Assembly (NCBI GenBank): GCA_020846775.1
Contig: JADLDG010000091.1
Location: 1-55,103 of the forward strand
DNA: 55,103 bases
Origin: Nitrospirota bacterium
GTDB taxonomy: Bacteria; Nitrospirota; 9FT-COMBO-42-15; HDB-SIOI813
Direction of reading: 5' to 3'
Below the pieces are notes generated by a model. It worked only from the letters and a program-made list of their open reading frames with translations. It was not told where the DNA came from and searched no databases. Positions 8,954 through 17,809 of this stretch are shown here, piece after piece (within the stretch, counting starts at the first letter, position 1; the number at the start of each line of letters is the position of its first letter). Position numbers and translations under genes: made by a program.

Positions 8954-8990
8954 TTTATCATTCTCCTTTTATATTATTAAGTAGACATAT

Positions 8991-9020
8991 CTTGTAACAT
9001 GAAATATATTTGTCTGTCAA
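8991..9020 (-). promoter_or_regulatory. Promoter of rpsT
   Basis: On the minus strand TTGACA (9015-9020) is followed after 18 bases by TACAAG (8991-8996). The predicted leader is about 30 bases and contains the AGGAG ribosome-binding site before the GTG start. It contrasts with the leader-poor promoters elsewhere in the window. Confidence 0.6.
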
Positions 9021-9029
9021 GTGAAGAAG

Positions 9030-9060
9030 AAGCAATGAGTGGAAAGCAATGAGCAATGAG
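9030..9060. repeat. Family E repeat, copy E1 (GCAATGAG repeats)
   Basis: A 31-base sequence made of three AGCAATGAG-type units (AAGCAATGAGTGGAAAGCAA followed by TGAGCAATGAG). Its exact reverse complement occurs at 23155-23185, and shorter versions occur at 19228-19264 and 48080-48098. Confidence 0.8.
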
Positions 9061-9077
9061 TAGACGATAGCGATGTG

Positions 9078-9157
9078 AATCCCCCTTAATCCCCCTTTTT
9101 CAAAGGGGGAAATAATCTACCCCCCTTTAGAAAAGGGGGGTCAGGGGGGATTTGAAA
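9078..9157 (+). repeat. Family A palindromic repeat, copy A2
   Basis: A complete copy: outer AATCCCCC arm, an inner hairpin of CCCCC and GGGGG arms, a second inner hairpin of CCCCCC and GGGGGG arms, and closing TCAGGGGGGATTTGAAA. It lies between rpsT and murJ and ends 12 bases before the murJ ATG, so the whole murJ ribosome-binding region adjoins the repeat. The G-rich end points to murJ. Confidence 0.85.
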
Positions 9158-9169
9158 AGGGATTTCAGG

Positions 9170-10735
9170 ATGAATAACCAGGAAAAGGTTGCAAAGGCAG
9201 CGGCGGTGATGGGTGTCACTACCCTGATCAGCAGGATCTTCGGATTTGTCCGTGACATGGTAGTGGCATGGGCTTTCGGTGCGGGAATGGTAGCAGATGC
9301 ATTTTACGTTGCATACCGCGTCCCTTCACTTTTAAGGGAGCTTTTTGCAGAAGGCTCCATTTCAGCCGCCTTCATCCCGGTTTTCACCAGGCATCTCAAT
9401 GAAGAGGGTCGGGAAGAGGCGCAGCGGCTTGCAAGGGCAACCTTTACAGCCCTTATAGTCATACTTACAATAGTAACTATCATAGGGATAATTGCGGCGC
9501 CGTCTGTAGTCTCGGTAATCGCCCCTGGTTTTCACTCGGCATCAGGGGGCAAGTTCGACTTAACGGTACAACTCACCCGTATAATGTTCCCGTATCTCCT
9601 GTTTGTCTCCCTCGCTGCCCTTGCAATGGGGATTTTAAACACCCTTGGCTCATTTGCCATACCTTCACTATCTTCGATAATGCTTTCGATATTCATGATA
9701 ACTGGTGTATATGTCTTCGCCCCCCGTTTCAGCGTCCCTATTTATGGTCTTGCCACAGGCGTTCTGCTCGGAGGTATTTGTCAGTTTGCCTTTCAATTAC
9801 CCTCATTATCACGTCGAAAAATGACCCTCGGGTGGTATTTTAATCCAACTCACCCCGGAGTAATCCAGATAGGGAAGTTGATCGTACCTATGATCCTTGG
9901 ACTTTCAGTAACACAGGTAAACATATTTGTAAATACAGTCCTTTCATCCTTATTAAAGGAGGGGAGCATTACCTACTTATACTATGGCATCAGGCTTATT
10001 CATTTCCCACTAGGCATATTTGGAGTGGCCATGGCATCAGCAGTGCTTCCGACGCTATCGGCTGCAGCGGTCAGGAGAGATTATGATGAGATGCGAAAGA
10101 CCTATTCATTTGCGATCAGATTAATACTCTTCATAACACTGCCGGCGATGGCAGGCCTGATCGTCCTCCGGATACCGATAATAAGCGTACTGTTTCAGTC
10201 ACGGGCCTTTGATTACGCGGCAACTATCGGGACTGCAGATGCACTTTTATATTATTCAGTGGGTCTATGGGCATTTACAGGGACCAGGATTACTGCCCAG
10301 GCATTCTACTCTTTGCAGGACACCAAAACCCCTGTGAAGGCAGCATCAATAGCAGTGGCTGTAAACATCATAGTCTCCTTGCTTCTTATGGGACCACTTC
10401 AGCATGGCGGCCTTGCCCTCGCAACTTCAATGGCATCCATGGCAAACCTCTCTGTTCTTATCTGGGCATTAAGGAAGAGGCTGGGGAGACTGCATCTTAT
10501 GGAGATCATCCATTCAATGAAGAAGGTAGTGCCGGCAACACTGGTTATGGGAGTCATCGCGTGGCTGATCACCAGAGGGGATATCTGGGCATCAAATGGT
10601 CCGTCATCAACAAAAATAGGTTTATTGTTCGGCAGTATATTAATAAGTTCCATTTCCTATATACTGATACTCTATCTGTTAAAAAGCAAAGAGCTGATTT
10701 TCCTCTGGGAAATGGCAGTCAGGCGAGTTAAATAG
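9170..10735 (+). CDS. murJ: Lipid II flippase MurJ
   Basis: A 521-residue multispanning membrane protein of the MurJ/MviN family, which moves lipid II across the inner membrane for peptidoglycan synthesis. The N-terminus ISRIFGFVRDMVVAWAFGAG and FYVAYRVPSLLRELFAEGSI are diagnostic, as is LPTLSAAAVRRDYDEM in the middle. About 13-14 hydrophobic segments are seen. The ATG at 9170 is chosen over a TTG at 9152 that lies inside the family A repeat; GGGA lies about eight bases before it. A perfect hairpin follows the stop codon. Confidence 0.95.
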   Translation: MNNQEKVAKAAAVMGVTTLISRIFGFVRDMVVAWAFGAGMVADAFYVAYRVPSLLRELFAEGSISAAFIPVFTRHLNEEGREEAQRLARATFTALIVILTIVTIIGIIAAPSVVSVIAPGFHSASGGKFDLTVQLTRIMFPYLLFVSLAALAMGILNTLGSFAIPSLSSIMLSIFMITGVYVFAPRFSVPIYGLATGVLLGGICQFAFQLPSLSRRKMTLGWYFNPTHPGVIQIGKLIVPMILGLSVTQVNIFVNTVLSSLLKEGSITYLYYGIRLIHFPLGIFGVAMASAVLPTLSAAAVRRDYDEMRKTYSFAIRLILFITLPAMAGLIVLRIPIISVLFQSRAFDYAATIGTADALLYYSVGLWAFTGTRITAQAFYSLQDTKTPVKAASIAVAVNIIVSLLLMGPLQHGGLALATSMASMANLSVLIWALRKRLGRLHLMEIIHSMKKVVPATLVMGVIAWLITRGDIWASNGPSSTKIGLLFGSILISSISYILILYLLKSKELIFLWEMAVRRVK

Positions 10736-10737
10736 GA

Positions 10738-10764
10738 GTTAAATAGGGACAGCGCCTATTTAAC
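10738..10764 (+). terminator. Hairpin after murJ
   Basis: GTTAAATAGG (10738-10747) and CCTATTTAAC (10755-10764) form a perfect 10-bp stem with a 7-base loop, immediately after the murJ stop codon. The left arm repeats the sequence at the gene end itself (AGTTAAATAGGAGTTAAATAGG). No T-run follows, so it is more likely a 3'-end stabiliser or weak terminator than a strong intrinsic one. Confidence 0.5.
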
Positions 10765-10883
10765 TGCAACGACCGGATACCGCGCCGATAATCTTATCAG
10801 AGACTCTCATTATAATGACCAGTAACCGATAGTAACGTAGACGATATTCCCTTGTCTAAAAACCGCAAAGAGGAGCTGGATTT

Positions 10884-11894
10884 ATGTCTCACTCAAGCAC
10901 AATAAGTAGTCTATGTAAATTATTTCTGTTGTTTATTATGTTTTCCTTCATCACTTCCTGCGATAAGAATTTACAGGGTAAAGCTGAAGTCGTAAAGAAA
11001 CCTGAAGTAAGCGTAGGCCGTCTGATTTGCGGTGGACATCTCCCTTTGTCCGTTGCTGAGAAGAAGTTCCAGGATGATCTTACTACTTTTCGTCTCAAAA
11101 CTGTCCAAAACCATGACTGGGACGCAGTAATGAAGGACTTGAAAGCCGGCAGGCTGTCAGGGACTTTCATTATATCACCCCTGGCTATGAAATTGATCCG
11201 TGATGGTTTTCCTGTCAAGATCGTACTCAAGGCCGACAGAAACGGTAATGGCTTTATTCTCTCTAATAAGATAAAGTCCATAGATGCACTTAATGACATG
11301 AAGACTATCATTGCAGTGCCTCACATCTATTCCCAGCACAATGTCTTACTGCACATGGTATTGAAACAACACAGGGTCTCCCTTGATAAAGTCACAATAA
11401 TAGGAATGCCTCCGCGAGACATGATAAACTCCCTGCGTCAAGGTGAAATCGATGGTTTCATGATAGGTGAACCGGAAGGAAACAAGTCCGTCGAGATCGG
11501 TGTGGGTTGGATGGCAGCAATCTCCCCTGAGATATGGAAAGACCACATGGATCATGTGCTCATTGCCACAGACCAGTTCATCAAAGAGCACCCCGAACAA
11601 CTTCAGGAACTCATAAATGCCCTCGTAAAAAGCGGACAGTATATAGAGTCACATCCACATGAAGCAGCCGTAATAGGGGAAGATTATACCGGCTCCAATG
11701 CCTCAGTCTTTGAAAAGGTACTGACTACACCACCTGACTGGATAGACTACTCAGATATGGTACCGACAATAGAAGATCTTCGTGCAATGTCACAGAAGTT
11801 AGTCAATATGGGTCTCTGGAAAGAACAACCGGAGAATTTAGCTTCCTTTATGGATACCCGATTTGTCGAAAAGGCAGTATCCGTAAACAAATGA
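10884..11894 (+). CDS. NrtA/SsuA-type solute-binding lipoprotein
   Basis: A 336-residue lipoprotein. The signal peptide ends with ITSC, placing lipidation at C26. The mature part resembles NrtA/CmpA/SsuA-type binding proteins: VGRLICGGHLPLSVAEKKF, DAVMKDLKAGRLSGTFIISP, the AVPHIYSQHNVLLHMVLK segment and GEIDGFMIGEPEGNKS. Family members bind nitrate, bicarbonate, sulfonates or similar small ligands. No permease or ATPase is adjacent; a membrane GGDEF/EAL protein starts 16 bases downstream, so a sensory rather than transport role is plausible (inference). GAGGAG lies eight bases before the ATG. Confidence 0.8.
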   Translation: MSHSSTISSLCKLFLLFIMFSFITSCDKNLQGKAEVVKKPEVSVGRLICGGHLPLSVAEKKFQDDLTTFRLKTVQNHDWDAVMKDLKAGRLSGTFIISPLAMKLIRDGFPVKIVLKADRNGNGFILSNKIKSIDALNDMKTIIAVPHIYSQHNVLLHMVLKQHRVSLDKVTIIGMPPRDMINSLRQGEIDGFMIGEPEGNKSVEIGVGWMAAISPEIWKDHMDHVLIATDQFIKEHPEQLQELINALVKSGQYIESHPHEAAVIGEDYTGSNASVFEKVLTTPPDWIDYSDMVPTIEDLRAMSQKLVNMGLWKEQPENLASFMDTRFVEKAVSVNK

Positions 11895-11910
11895 GTAAAA
11901 TATTTTCATA

Positions 11911-14712
11911 ATGAAGTTTAAGTTATCCCTAAAATATTCATGGTATGGACTAATTGGACTTGTGGGTTTGCTGCCCGCACTTATCATATTAGTGTTGGTT
12001 GTTCTCAAACTTTATTCTACTTTTCTTGAGAATGCGCTGTTAAAGGAAAGACATTTCAATGATGCCGCTGCAATCCAGGTGGGAAACGAAGTCTCACGAC
12101 TTATCTCCGTATTGAGCCACGAGAGTGATTCCATAGAGTCCGCTTTAGAAAGGGATAGAGATAAGAATTTATTGAATGAACAATTAAGGTCTATCATGAG
12201 ACGTGCAGAAGCAATCAATTCCCTGCTTATCCTCGGCATTGATGGCAAAATTGTTGCCAGCTTTGATCGTTTCAGATCTGATCGTTTCATTGATAATTAT
12301 GAATGGCTACTATCCAACGATCTTGTTCCTGACAAACTGTCACCGACCTTTGTCATTCCCATGCACGGGAGAACGTACATCGGTCCAACCACAAATTATG
12401 CGGGTTTACAGTTATTTGATATTGCAGTGCCGGTAGGTCCACTTGAACAACCAACAGCTATGCTGCTGGCAAAAGTTGATGCAACAACATTATGGCATAC
12501 TCTTGAGCCGCGGCTGACGCGGCCAGGAATAATAACATACCTCGTAGACCGGCGCGGGAGTATACTGACTTCACATAGGGATTCAAGGTATGAGGTTGGA
12601 CATTTGGCGACTAATCTTGATATCATCCGGGCATTGCTTTCAAACAGTGACTGGGATGTGGAAAAGACTTATCAGGGACTAAGCGGAAACAGAGTATTTG
12701 GAACAGTTTCAACCATTAAAATAGTTAATTGGGGTGTTATATCCGAAATTCCACAACAGCAAATCACAAAACACATTTACAATATCCTTATCCGAATCAC
12801 AGCAATCACCGTCGGCTTTCTTTCAATATTCACCTTTTTAGGGCTTGCGTTAGTTAAACGCATTATTAACCCTATAGAATTATTATCATCTGATTTTAAG
12901 CGCCCAGGCAACAGGGATTATTCCCCAAGCCAGGCAGTGTCATCCATTAAGGAGCTGCAATCGCTGGCAGACGGCTTTAACCGTATGGTCACAGATATTA
13001 AAAAAAATGAGCAACTACTTCACAAATTCAGCCTTGCTGTTGAGCAGAGCCCAAACTCAGTAGTTATAACCGACACCGATGGCATAATAGAATATGTCAA
13101 TCCAAAGTTTACAAGATTGACAGGATATACAAGTAAAGAGGTTAACGGGCAGAGTCCTAATATCTTAAAATCCGGCATACATAAACCAGAATACTATAAA
13201 CAATTATGGGATACGATCACATCCGGTAAAGTATGGAGAGGAGAATTTTATAACAAGAAAAAGAATGGTGAATTCTACTGGGAAAGCGCATCTATATCAC
13301 CACTCACTAATGAAAAAGGAGTTATCACTCATTTCATCGCAGTAAAGGAAGACATCTCCGAGCGAAAGAAGTCCGAAGAAACCATCTTAAAAATGGCATA
13401 TCATGACCAACTTACCGGACTTCCGAACAGGGTCCTTCTCATTGATCGTCTTAACCATTTGCTGGCCCAGGGAAGAAGAAGTAAAAGGCTTGCAGCAATC
13501 CTTTTCCTTGATCTTGATAACTTTAAGCATATCAATGACTCATTTGGACATGCTGAAGGTGACAATCTGCTCAAAGAGGTATCTGAAAGATTGAATAAGC
13601 ATACACGCTCCTGTGATACACTGGCCCGGCATGGTGGGGACGAATTTATAATTCTCATAGATGATCTTAAAAAGGTTGACAATATTACTCAGGTAGTCGA
13701 ACGTATATTTTCAGAATTTAATAAACCTTTCGTTCTGAACGGGCAAGTTTGCTTTGTCACAACAAGTATTGGTATCAGTATATATCCCGACGACGGAGAG
13801 GATGTCAGTACACTTCTTAAGAACGCCGACATCGCGATGTACAGGGCAAAGGAAGAAGGTAAAAACACCTACCAGCTTTATGAGCCAGCTATGACCGAGA
13901 GAACAATTGAGATTGTAAAAATGAAGAGCATGCTCCATATGGCTATTGAAAACAGAGAGTTTATTCTGCACTACCAACCACAAGTTAATATTTCCACTGG
14001 TAATATTATTGGTCTCGAGGCCCTTGTTCGTTGGCAGAATCCGGAAAGAGGGCTGATTTCTCCAGGTAATTTCATACCACTGGCTGAGGATACCGGACTT
14101 ATTGTGCCTATAGGCGAATGGGTATTACATTCAGCTTGTGTACAGAACAAATTCTGGCAAGATAAATGTCTTAAGCCAGTCAAAGTGGCTGTAAACCTAT
14201 CTATACGCCAGCTGGTGCAAAAAGATTTTGTAGGTACGGTAAAGAGGATACTAAAGGATACCAGACTGGACCCGGGATATCTGGAACTTGAGGTGACCGA
14301 AAGCGCAGTGATGGAAGACATAGAGTCCAACATAGAGATACTGCATGAATTAAAGTCTCTTGGAATAAGAATATCAATTGACGATTTTGGCACAGGTTAT
14401 TCCTCTTTTGAATATCTCAAACGGATGCCTATTGATATGCTGAAGATAGGTATGCCGTTTGTGCGTGATATTATTAACAACCCTGATGATGCGGCTATTG
14501 CTACATCTATCATTCAGGTGGCTCATATCATGAATTTGGAAGTAATGGCTGAGGGTGTTGAAACGATAGAGCAGTTCAGGTTACTCGGCACTTTACTGTG
14601 TGACAATGTTCAGGGTTTTCTGGTGTCAAAACCACTACCCTCTTCCAAAGGAATCGAAGAGTTTTTGATAAAAGAATGGCGATTTTTTGATAGCCGGTTA
14701 TTATTTGTATAA
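11911..14712 (+). CDS. Membrane c-di-GMP cyclase/phosphodiesterase (CACHE-HAMP-PAS-GGDEF-EAL)
   Basis: A 933-residue inner-membrane signalling protein. A first membrane segment (about 13-35) and a second (about 290-316) flank a periplasmic CACHE-like sensor domain. A HAMP-like region (about 317-370), a PAS domain (about 371-487), a GGDEF domain (about 490-660) and an EAL domain (about 670-920) follow. GGDEF is intact at 575-579, with an RxxD inhibitory site at 566-569. The EAL motif is intact (703-705), as are DDFGTGYSS (824-832) and AEGVE. The usual KID is changed to K845-I-G847, so phosphodiesterase activity may be altered. It begins 16 bases after the solute-binding lipoprotein gene and probably shares its transcript. 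Confidence 0.92.
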   Translation: MKFKLSLKYSWYGLIGLVGLLPALIILVLVVLKLYSTFLENALLKERHFNDAAAIQVGNEVSRLISVLSHESDSIESALERDRDKNLLNEQLRSIMRRAEAINSLLILGIDGKIVASFDRFRSDRFIDNYEWLLSNDLVPDKLSPTFVIPMHGRTYIGPTTNYAGLQLFDIAVPVGPLEQPTAMLLAKVDATTLWHTLEPRLTRPGIITYLVDRRGSILTSHRDSRYEVGHLATNLDIIRALLSNSDWDVEKTYQGLSGNRVFGTVSTIKIVNWGVISEIPQQQITKHIYNILIRITAITVGFLSIFTFLGLALVKRIINPIELLSSDFKRPGNRDYSPSQAVSSIKELQSLADGFNRMVTDIKKNEQLLHKFSLAVEQSPNSVVITDTDGIIEYVNPKFTRLTGYTSKEVNGQSPNILKSGIHKPEYYKQLWDTITSGKVWRGEFYNKKKNGEFYWESASISPLTNEKGVITHFIAVKEDISERKKSEETILKMAYHDQLTGLPNRVLLIDRLNHLLAQGRRSKRLAAILFLDLDNFKHINDSFGHAEGDNLLKEVSERLNKHTRSCDTLARHGGDEFIILIDDLKKVDNITQVVERIFSEFNKPFVLNGQVCFVTTSIGISIYPDDGEDVSTLLKNADIAMYRAKEEGKNTYQLYEPAMTERTIEIVKMKSMLHMAIENREFILHYQPQVNISTGNIIGLEALVRWQNPERGLISPGNFIPLAEDTGLIVPIGEWVLHSACVQNKFWQDKCLKPVKVAVNLSIRQLVQKDFVGTVKRILKDTRLDPGYLELEVTESAVMEDIESNIEILHELKSLGIRISIDDFGTGYSSFEYLKRMPIDMLKIGMPFVRDIINNPDDAAIATSIIQVAHIMNLEVMAEGVETIEQFRLLGTLLCDNVQGFLVSKPLPSSKGIEEFLIKEWRFFDSRLLFV

Positions 14713-14810
14713 ATACTGATTGGATTATTATACAATAACTATGATATTTGTGGAGGGTTATACGGACCAACTCCCTTCTTCTGATTGATTATTCCAACAG
14801 TTGTGGTAAC

Positions 14811-16373
14811 ATGAAAAAGATAAACAACCGACCACTTCAGTTATTCTTTTCCCTAAGTTGCCTCTTCGTTCTCTTTTTTTTAATACCCCCGTTTGTATTT
14901 GCTGACGCACCGAACGATGTATTCTTGTTTAAAAAGCTTGCGTTGCTGAATACTGATGATCGTACAGGAAAAGACTACGGCGAGAAAATTGAAAAAATCG
15001 TCAGAGACGAGCTTGAGCAGATGCTGAGGTTCGATATCATTCCGCAGGATAAAGTTCGTGTTCAACACCCGCTCTCGCAGCAATCGTTAGGCACGATCAA
15101 CAAAATATTGCAGGCTGACGGGTTTATCGTTGGCCGGGTTGATCTTTCCAATGAAATGATAAACATCTCTCTTGAGATCCTTGATAAGAGGGGGGAGATG
15201 TTTGCTCTGGAACTACTGGCCGTTAATGAGCTGGCATCTCTGGCTGATTTGGAGGAAAACGTTCGCGAACTAGTTGTGAAATTGATCCGGCGAATACCTT
15301 ATAAGGCAGTCATCACACAGGTTAAAAATGGAGTAGTGACCTTTGATGCGGGCCTCAAACATGGGGTTGAGACAGGATCGAAAGTGTCCCTCTTTGAGAT
15401 CATCGGGGTGAAACGGCATCCTTATACCGACGAGATTATCTCATTCAAGCGGAAAGACCTGGGAGTAATTCAGGTTACACAGGTGGAGGATCTATCAGCA
15501 ACCGGAAAGATTATCAGTAGTAAAAAGGGGGCTAAGATCAAAGCTGGCAGTAAGGCGGATTTTATCCCATCCGAGAAATTTATCCTTGAAAGTCATATAG
15601 AGAAGAATGAGTTGTTGGCCGAAAAAAAGCTGTCGCCTGAATTGCTCAACACCGGAGAACAGAGGTTGACCAAAGAACCTCCGGGACGGCCCCGGGGATC
15701 ACTGGCAGTAAGCGCCGGTCTCCTCCTTAATGACTATAAAATCAGCTCAAATCAGTTCAACTTCAGGCGTGATACGTCACCAGTCACATCAGTCACCATG
15801 GCTGGAGAGTACTGGGTTCTTGCACCACTGGGGGCAGATGTCTCTTACTCAGCTTCCTGGATTTATTTCAAACAGACTGGCAGCGTTCCTAAGACGGATG
15901 CATCGCTTTCATGGCTGACAGCCCATCTCAAGTATCGCCATTTCTTTTCAAGCGATCGTTTGAGTCCGGAGATAGTCGGGTCTGTAGGCTACCACATCTA
16001 TGATTTCGAGGTAGACAAAAGCGATTCTAAATATTTCAACAATATCAAATACAGCGGAATAGACATAGCATTGACTGCGAGTTATCCTATGACATCAAAA
16101 ATGAAAGGGGTCGTAAACGTCGGATACCTGCCATCTCTCGATATAGAGGAAGACCCGGTGACCAGTGGAACAAACCCGCATGCCTATGGATATTATTTCG
16201 GTCTGGCAGAACACTTTAACGTGTCTGACAAGACAGCATTAGCGCTGCGATATTATTATCTGGCATACCATGCAAAGTTCAGCGGAGACGGAACAAGGGG
16301 TGCCGGAACAACCGATACTGAAATTCGAGACCTTTGTCAGGGAATTAATTTAAGCCTTATTTACGAGTGGTAA
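14811..16373 (+). CDS. Exported protein with C-terminal outer-membrane beta-barrel, function unknown
   Basis: A 520-residue protein. The signal peptide ends near PPFVFADAP. The N-terminal half resembles soluble TolB/FlgT-like folds (FLFKKLALLNTDDRTGKDYG; ADGFIVGRVDLSNEMINISL), followed by a beta-rich region with GVETGSKVSLFEI. From about residue 290, alternating strands and a final EW suggest an outer-membrane barrel (GYYFGLAEHFNVSDKTALAL near the end). The start is set at ATG 14811, where the signal peptide begins; the ribosome site is weak. It is not a clear member of any family I know. It follows the GGDEF/EAL gene after about 100 bases and its 3' end overlaps rsmI by 17 bases. Confidence 0.65.
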   Translation: MKKINNRPLQLFFSLSCLFVLFFLIPPFVFADAPNDVFLFKKLALLNTDDRTGKDYGEKIEKIVRDELEQMLRFDIIPQDKVRVQHPLSQQSLGTINKILQADGFIVGRVDLSNEMINISLEILDKRGEMFALELLAVNELASLADLEENVRELVVKLIRRIPYKAVITQVKNGVVTFDAGLKHGVETGSKVSLFEIIGVKRHPYTDEIISFKRKDLGVIQVTQVEDLSATGKIISSKKGAKIKAGSKADFIPSEKFILESHIEKNELLAEKKLSPELLNTGEQRLTKEPPGRPRGSLAVSAGLLLNDYKISSNQFNFRRDTSPVTSVTMAGEYWVLAPLGADVSYSASWIYFKQTGSVPKTDASLSWLTAHLKYRHFFSSDRLSPEIVGSVGYHIYDFEVDKSDSKYFNNIKYSGIDIALTASYPMTSKMKGVVNVGYLPSLDIEEDPVTSGTNPHAYGYYFGLAEHFNVSDKTALALRYYYLAYHAKFSGDGTRGAGTTDTEIRDLCQGINLSLIYEW

Positions 16374-17226
16374 TTGAAGGTGATCTATGGATCTTAAGCG
16401 CCTCACTGTATACCTTACTCCTGGGAAGATTCAGCTCTTTTGATGCCTTGCCAACCGCATCCTTGAGACTGAGCCCTTCCTTCTGCATCATCCTTTTCAG
16501 ACAGCCAGTCAAGTCTGCAACGTCAAAAGCAGTTTCTTCATGCGCTCCTTCTATTATTATAGTGATCTCACCCTTCAAGACTCTTCCCCTGATCTTTTCC
16601 ATGACATTTATTACCCTGCCTCTAATGACCTCTTCAAACATCTTGGTAAGCTCTCTTGTAAGTACTACACGCCTGTTACCCAGAATCTCTGCAATGTCTT
16701 CAAGTGATGAAGATACCCGCCGGGGTGTATCAAACATAATAATGGTACGTCGTTCTGAGCAAATCTCCCTGAACCTTTTCTGACGTGCCGCCTTTTTGGC
16801 AGGCAGAAAGCCTTCGAAGACAAAGGCATCTGTCGGAAGCCCTGAGATTGACAGGGCTGCAATAGACGCAGTGGGACCAGGGACTGGTGTTATCCTTATA
16901 TTATCATCTATCGCCCTGTTTATAAGGTAATATCCGGGATCAGAAATACCGGGGGTCCCTGCATCAGAAACCAGTGCAATATCAAGGCCCTCTTTTAATT
17001 TGGCAATAAGGATTGCAGACTTTTCTTCTTTATTGTGATCATGATAACTGGTCTGCGGGGTATGTATATCATAGTGGTGAAGCAATCTCTGCGTGTGACG
17101 GGTATCTTCTGCAGCAATTATCCGGACACTCCCAAGGACCTTCAATGCCCTCAGAGTAATATCCTCAAGATTACCTATTGGAGTACTGACGATGTAGAGG
17201 GTTCCTGACGCAGGTTTATCAGTCAT
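16357..17226 (-). CDS. rsmI: 16S rRNA (cytidine-2'-O)-methyltransferase RsmI
   Basis: A 289-residue tetrapyrrole-methylase-fold enzyme that 2'-O-methylates C1402 of 16S rRNA. It starts with GTLYIVSTPIGNLEDITLRA and carries AAEDTRHTQRLLHHY, LVSDAGTPGISDPGYYL and VPGPTASIAALSISGLP, all typical of RsmI. It is the last gene of the minus-strand run and overlaps the beta-barrel gene tail-to-tail by 17 bases. It follows hpt after only a few bases. Confidence 0.95.
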   Translation of the reverse strand: MTDKPASGTLYIVSTPIGNLEDITLRALKVLGSVRIIAAEDTRHTQRLLHHYDIHTPQTSYHDHNKEEKSAILIAKLKEGLDIALVSDAGTPGISDPGYYLINRAIDDNIRITPVPGPTASIAALSISGLPTDAFVFEGFLPAKKAARQKRFREICSERRTIIMFDTPRRVSSSLEDIAEILGNRRVVLTRELTKMFEEVIRGRVINVMEKIRGRVLKGEITIIIEGAHEETAFDVADLTGCLKRMMQKEGLSLKDAVGKASKELNLPRSKVYSEALKIHRSPSITTRK

Positions 17227-17235
17227 CTAACTGAA

Positions 17236-17772
17236 TTATTCAACCTCACTCTTATCCAGGACAGCAATATATGGCAGGTTACGATATTTGTCCTTATAAT
17301 CGAGGCCATAACCGATTATGAATTTATTTGGAATAGTAAACCCAAGATATTCGATTGGAACTTTATGCTTTCTTCTTTCAGACTTATCAAGAAGGACGCA
17401 CAATTTTAACGACTCAGGTTTTTTTGTCTTAAGGGTCTGATATATATAATCCAGGGTCAATCCTGAATCAATAATATCTTCAACAAGAAGTACGTCTTTT
17501 CCTTCAATAGAAACTGATAATTCCTGAATGATATTTACTGAACCGCTGGATACAGACCGGTCTCTATAACTTGACACCATCATGAAATCAACCATTACTG
17601 GTAAATGAACATTTCTAACCAGATCGGCAAAAAAGGTGTAGGCCCCCTTTAGTAAACAGATCAGCAGCACGTCTTTGCCGTCATAATCAGCGGTGATTTG
17701 CGCCCCAAGCTCTTTCACTCTCTTTTCTATCGCCTTCTGTGTAATGAGAGGTTTACCAAAAATGCGTTCCAT
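17236..17772 (-). CDS. hpt: Hypoxanthine phosphoribosyltransferase
   Basis: A 178-residue purine salvage enzyme converting hypoxanthine (or guanine) and PRPP to the nucleotide. The PRPP-binding loop is VLLVEDIIDSGLTLDYI and the N-terminal LLICLLKGAYTFFADLVR is typical; LLDKSERRKH and the C-terminal GLDYKDKYRNLPYIAVL complete the fold. ATG 17772 is preferred to ATG 17781 because AAAGG then lies about eight to nine bases upstream; either is possible. hpt directly follows tilS, as in many bacteria. Confidence 0.93.
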   Translation of the reverse strand: MERIFGKPLITQKAIEKRVKELGAQITADYDGKDVLLICLLKGAYTFFADLVRNVHLPVMVDFMMVSSYRDRSVSSGSVNIIQELSVSIEGKDVLLVEDIIDSGLTLDYIYQTLKTKKPESLKLCVLLDKSERRKHKVPIEYLGFTIPNKFIIGYGLDYKDKYRNLPYIAVLDKSEVE

Positions 17773-17809
17773 GCCTTCCATCCTTTCTGTTTAAAACTTA
17801 CATTTCACT

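Noticed and set aside
3252-9157. Family A G-runs as four-tract G-quadruplexes
   Set aside because: A typical copy has only three G-runs, each with a matching C-run, so ordinary hairpins are the simpler structure.
10267-10731. A 154-codon open frame overlapping murJ in another frame
   Set aside because: murJ continues as a conserved membrane protein through this stretch; the other frame has no start signal or family resemblance.
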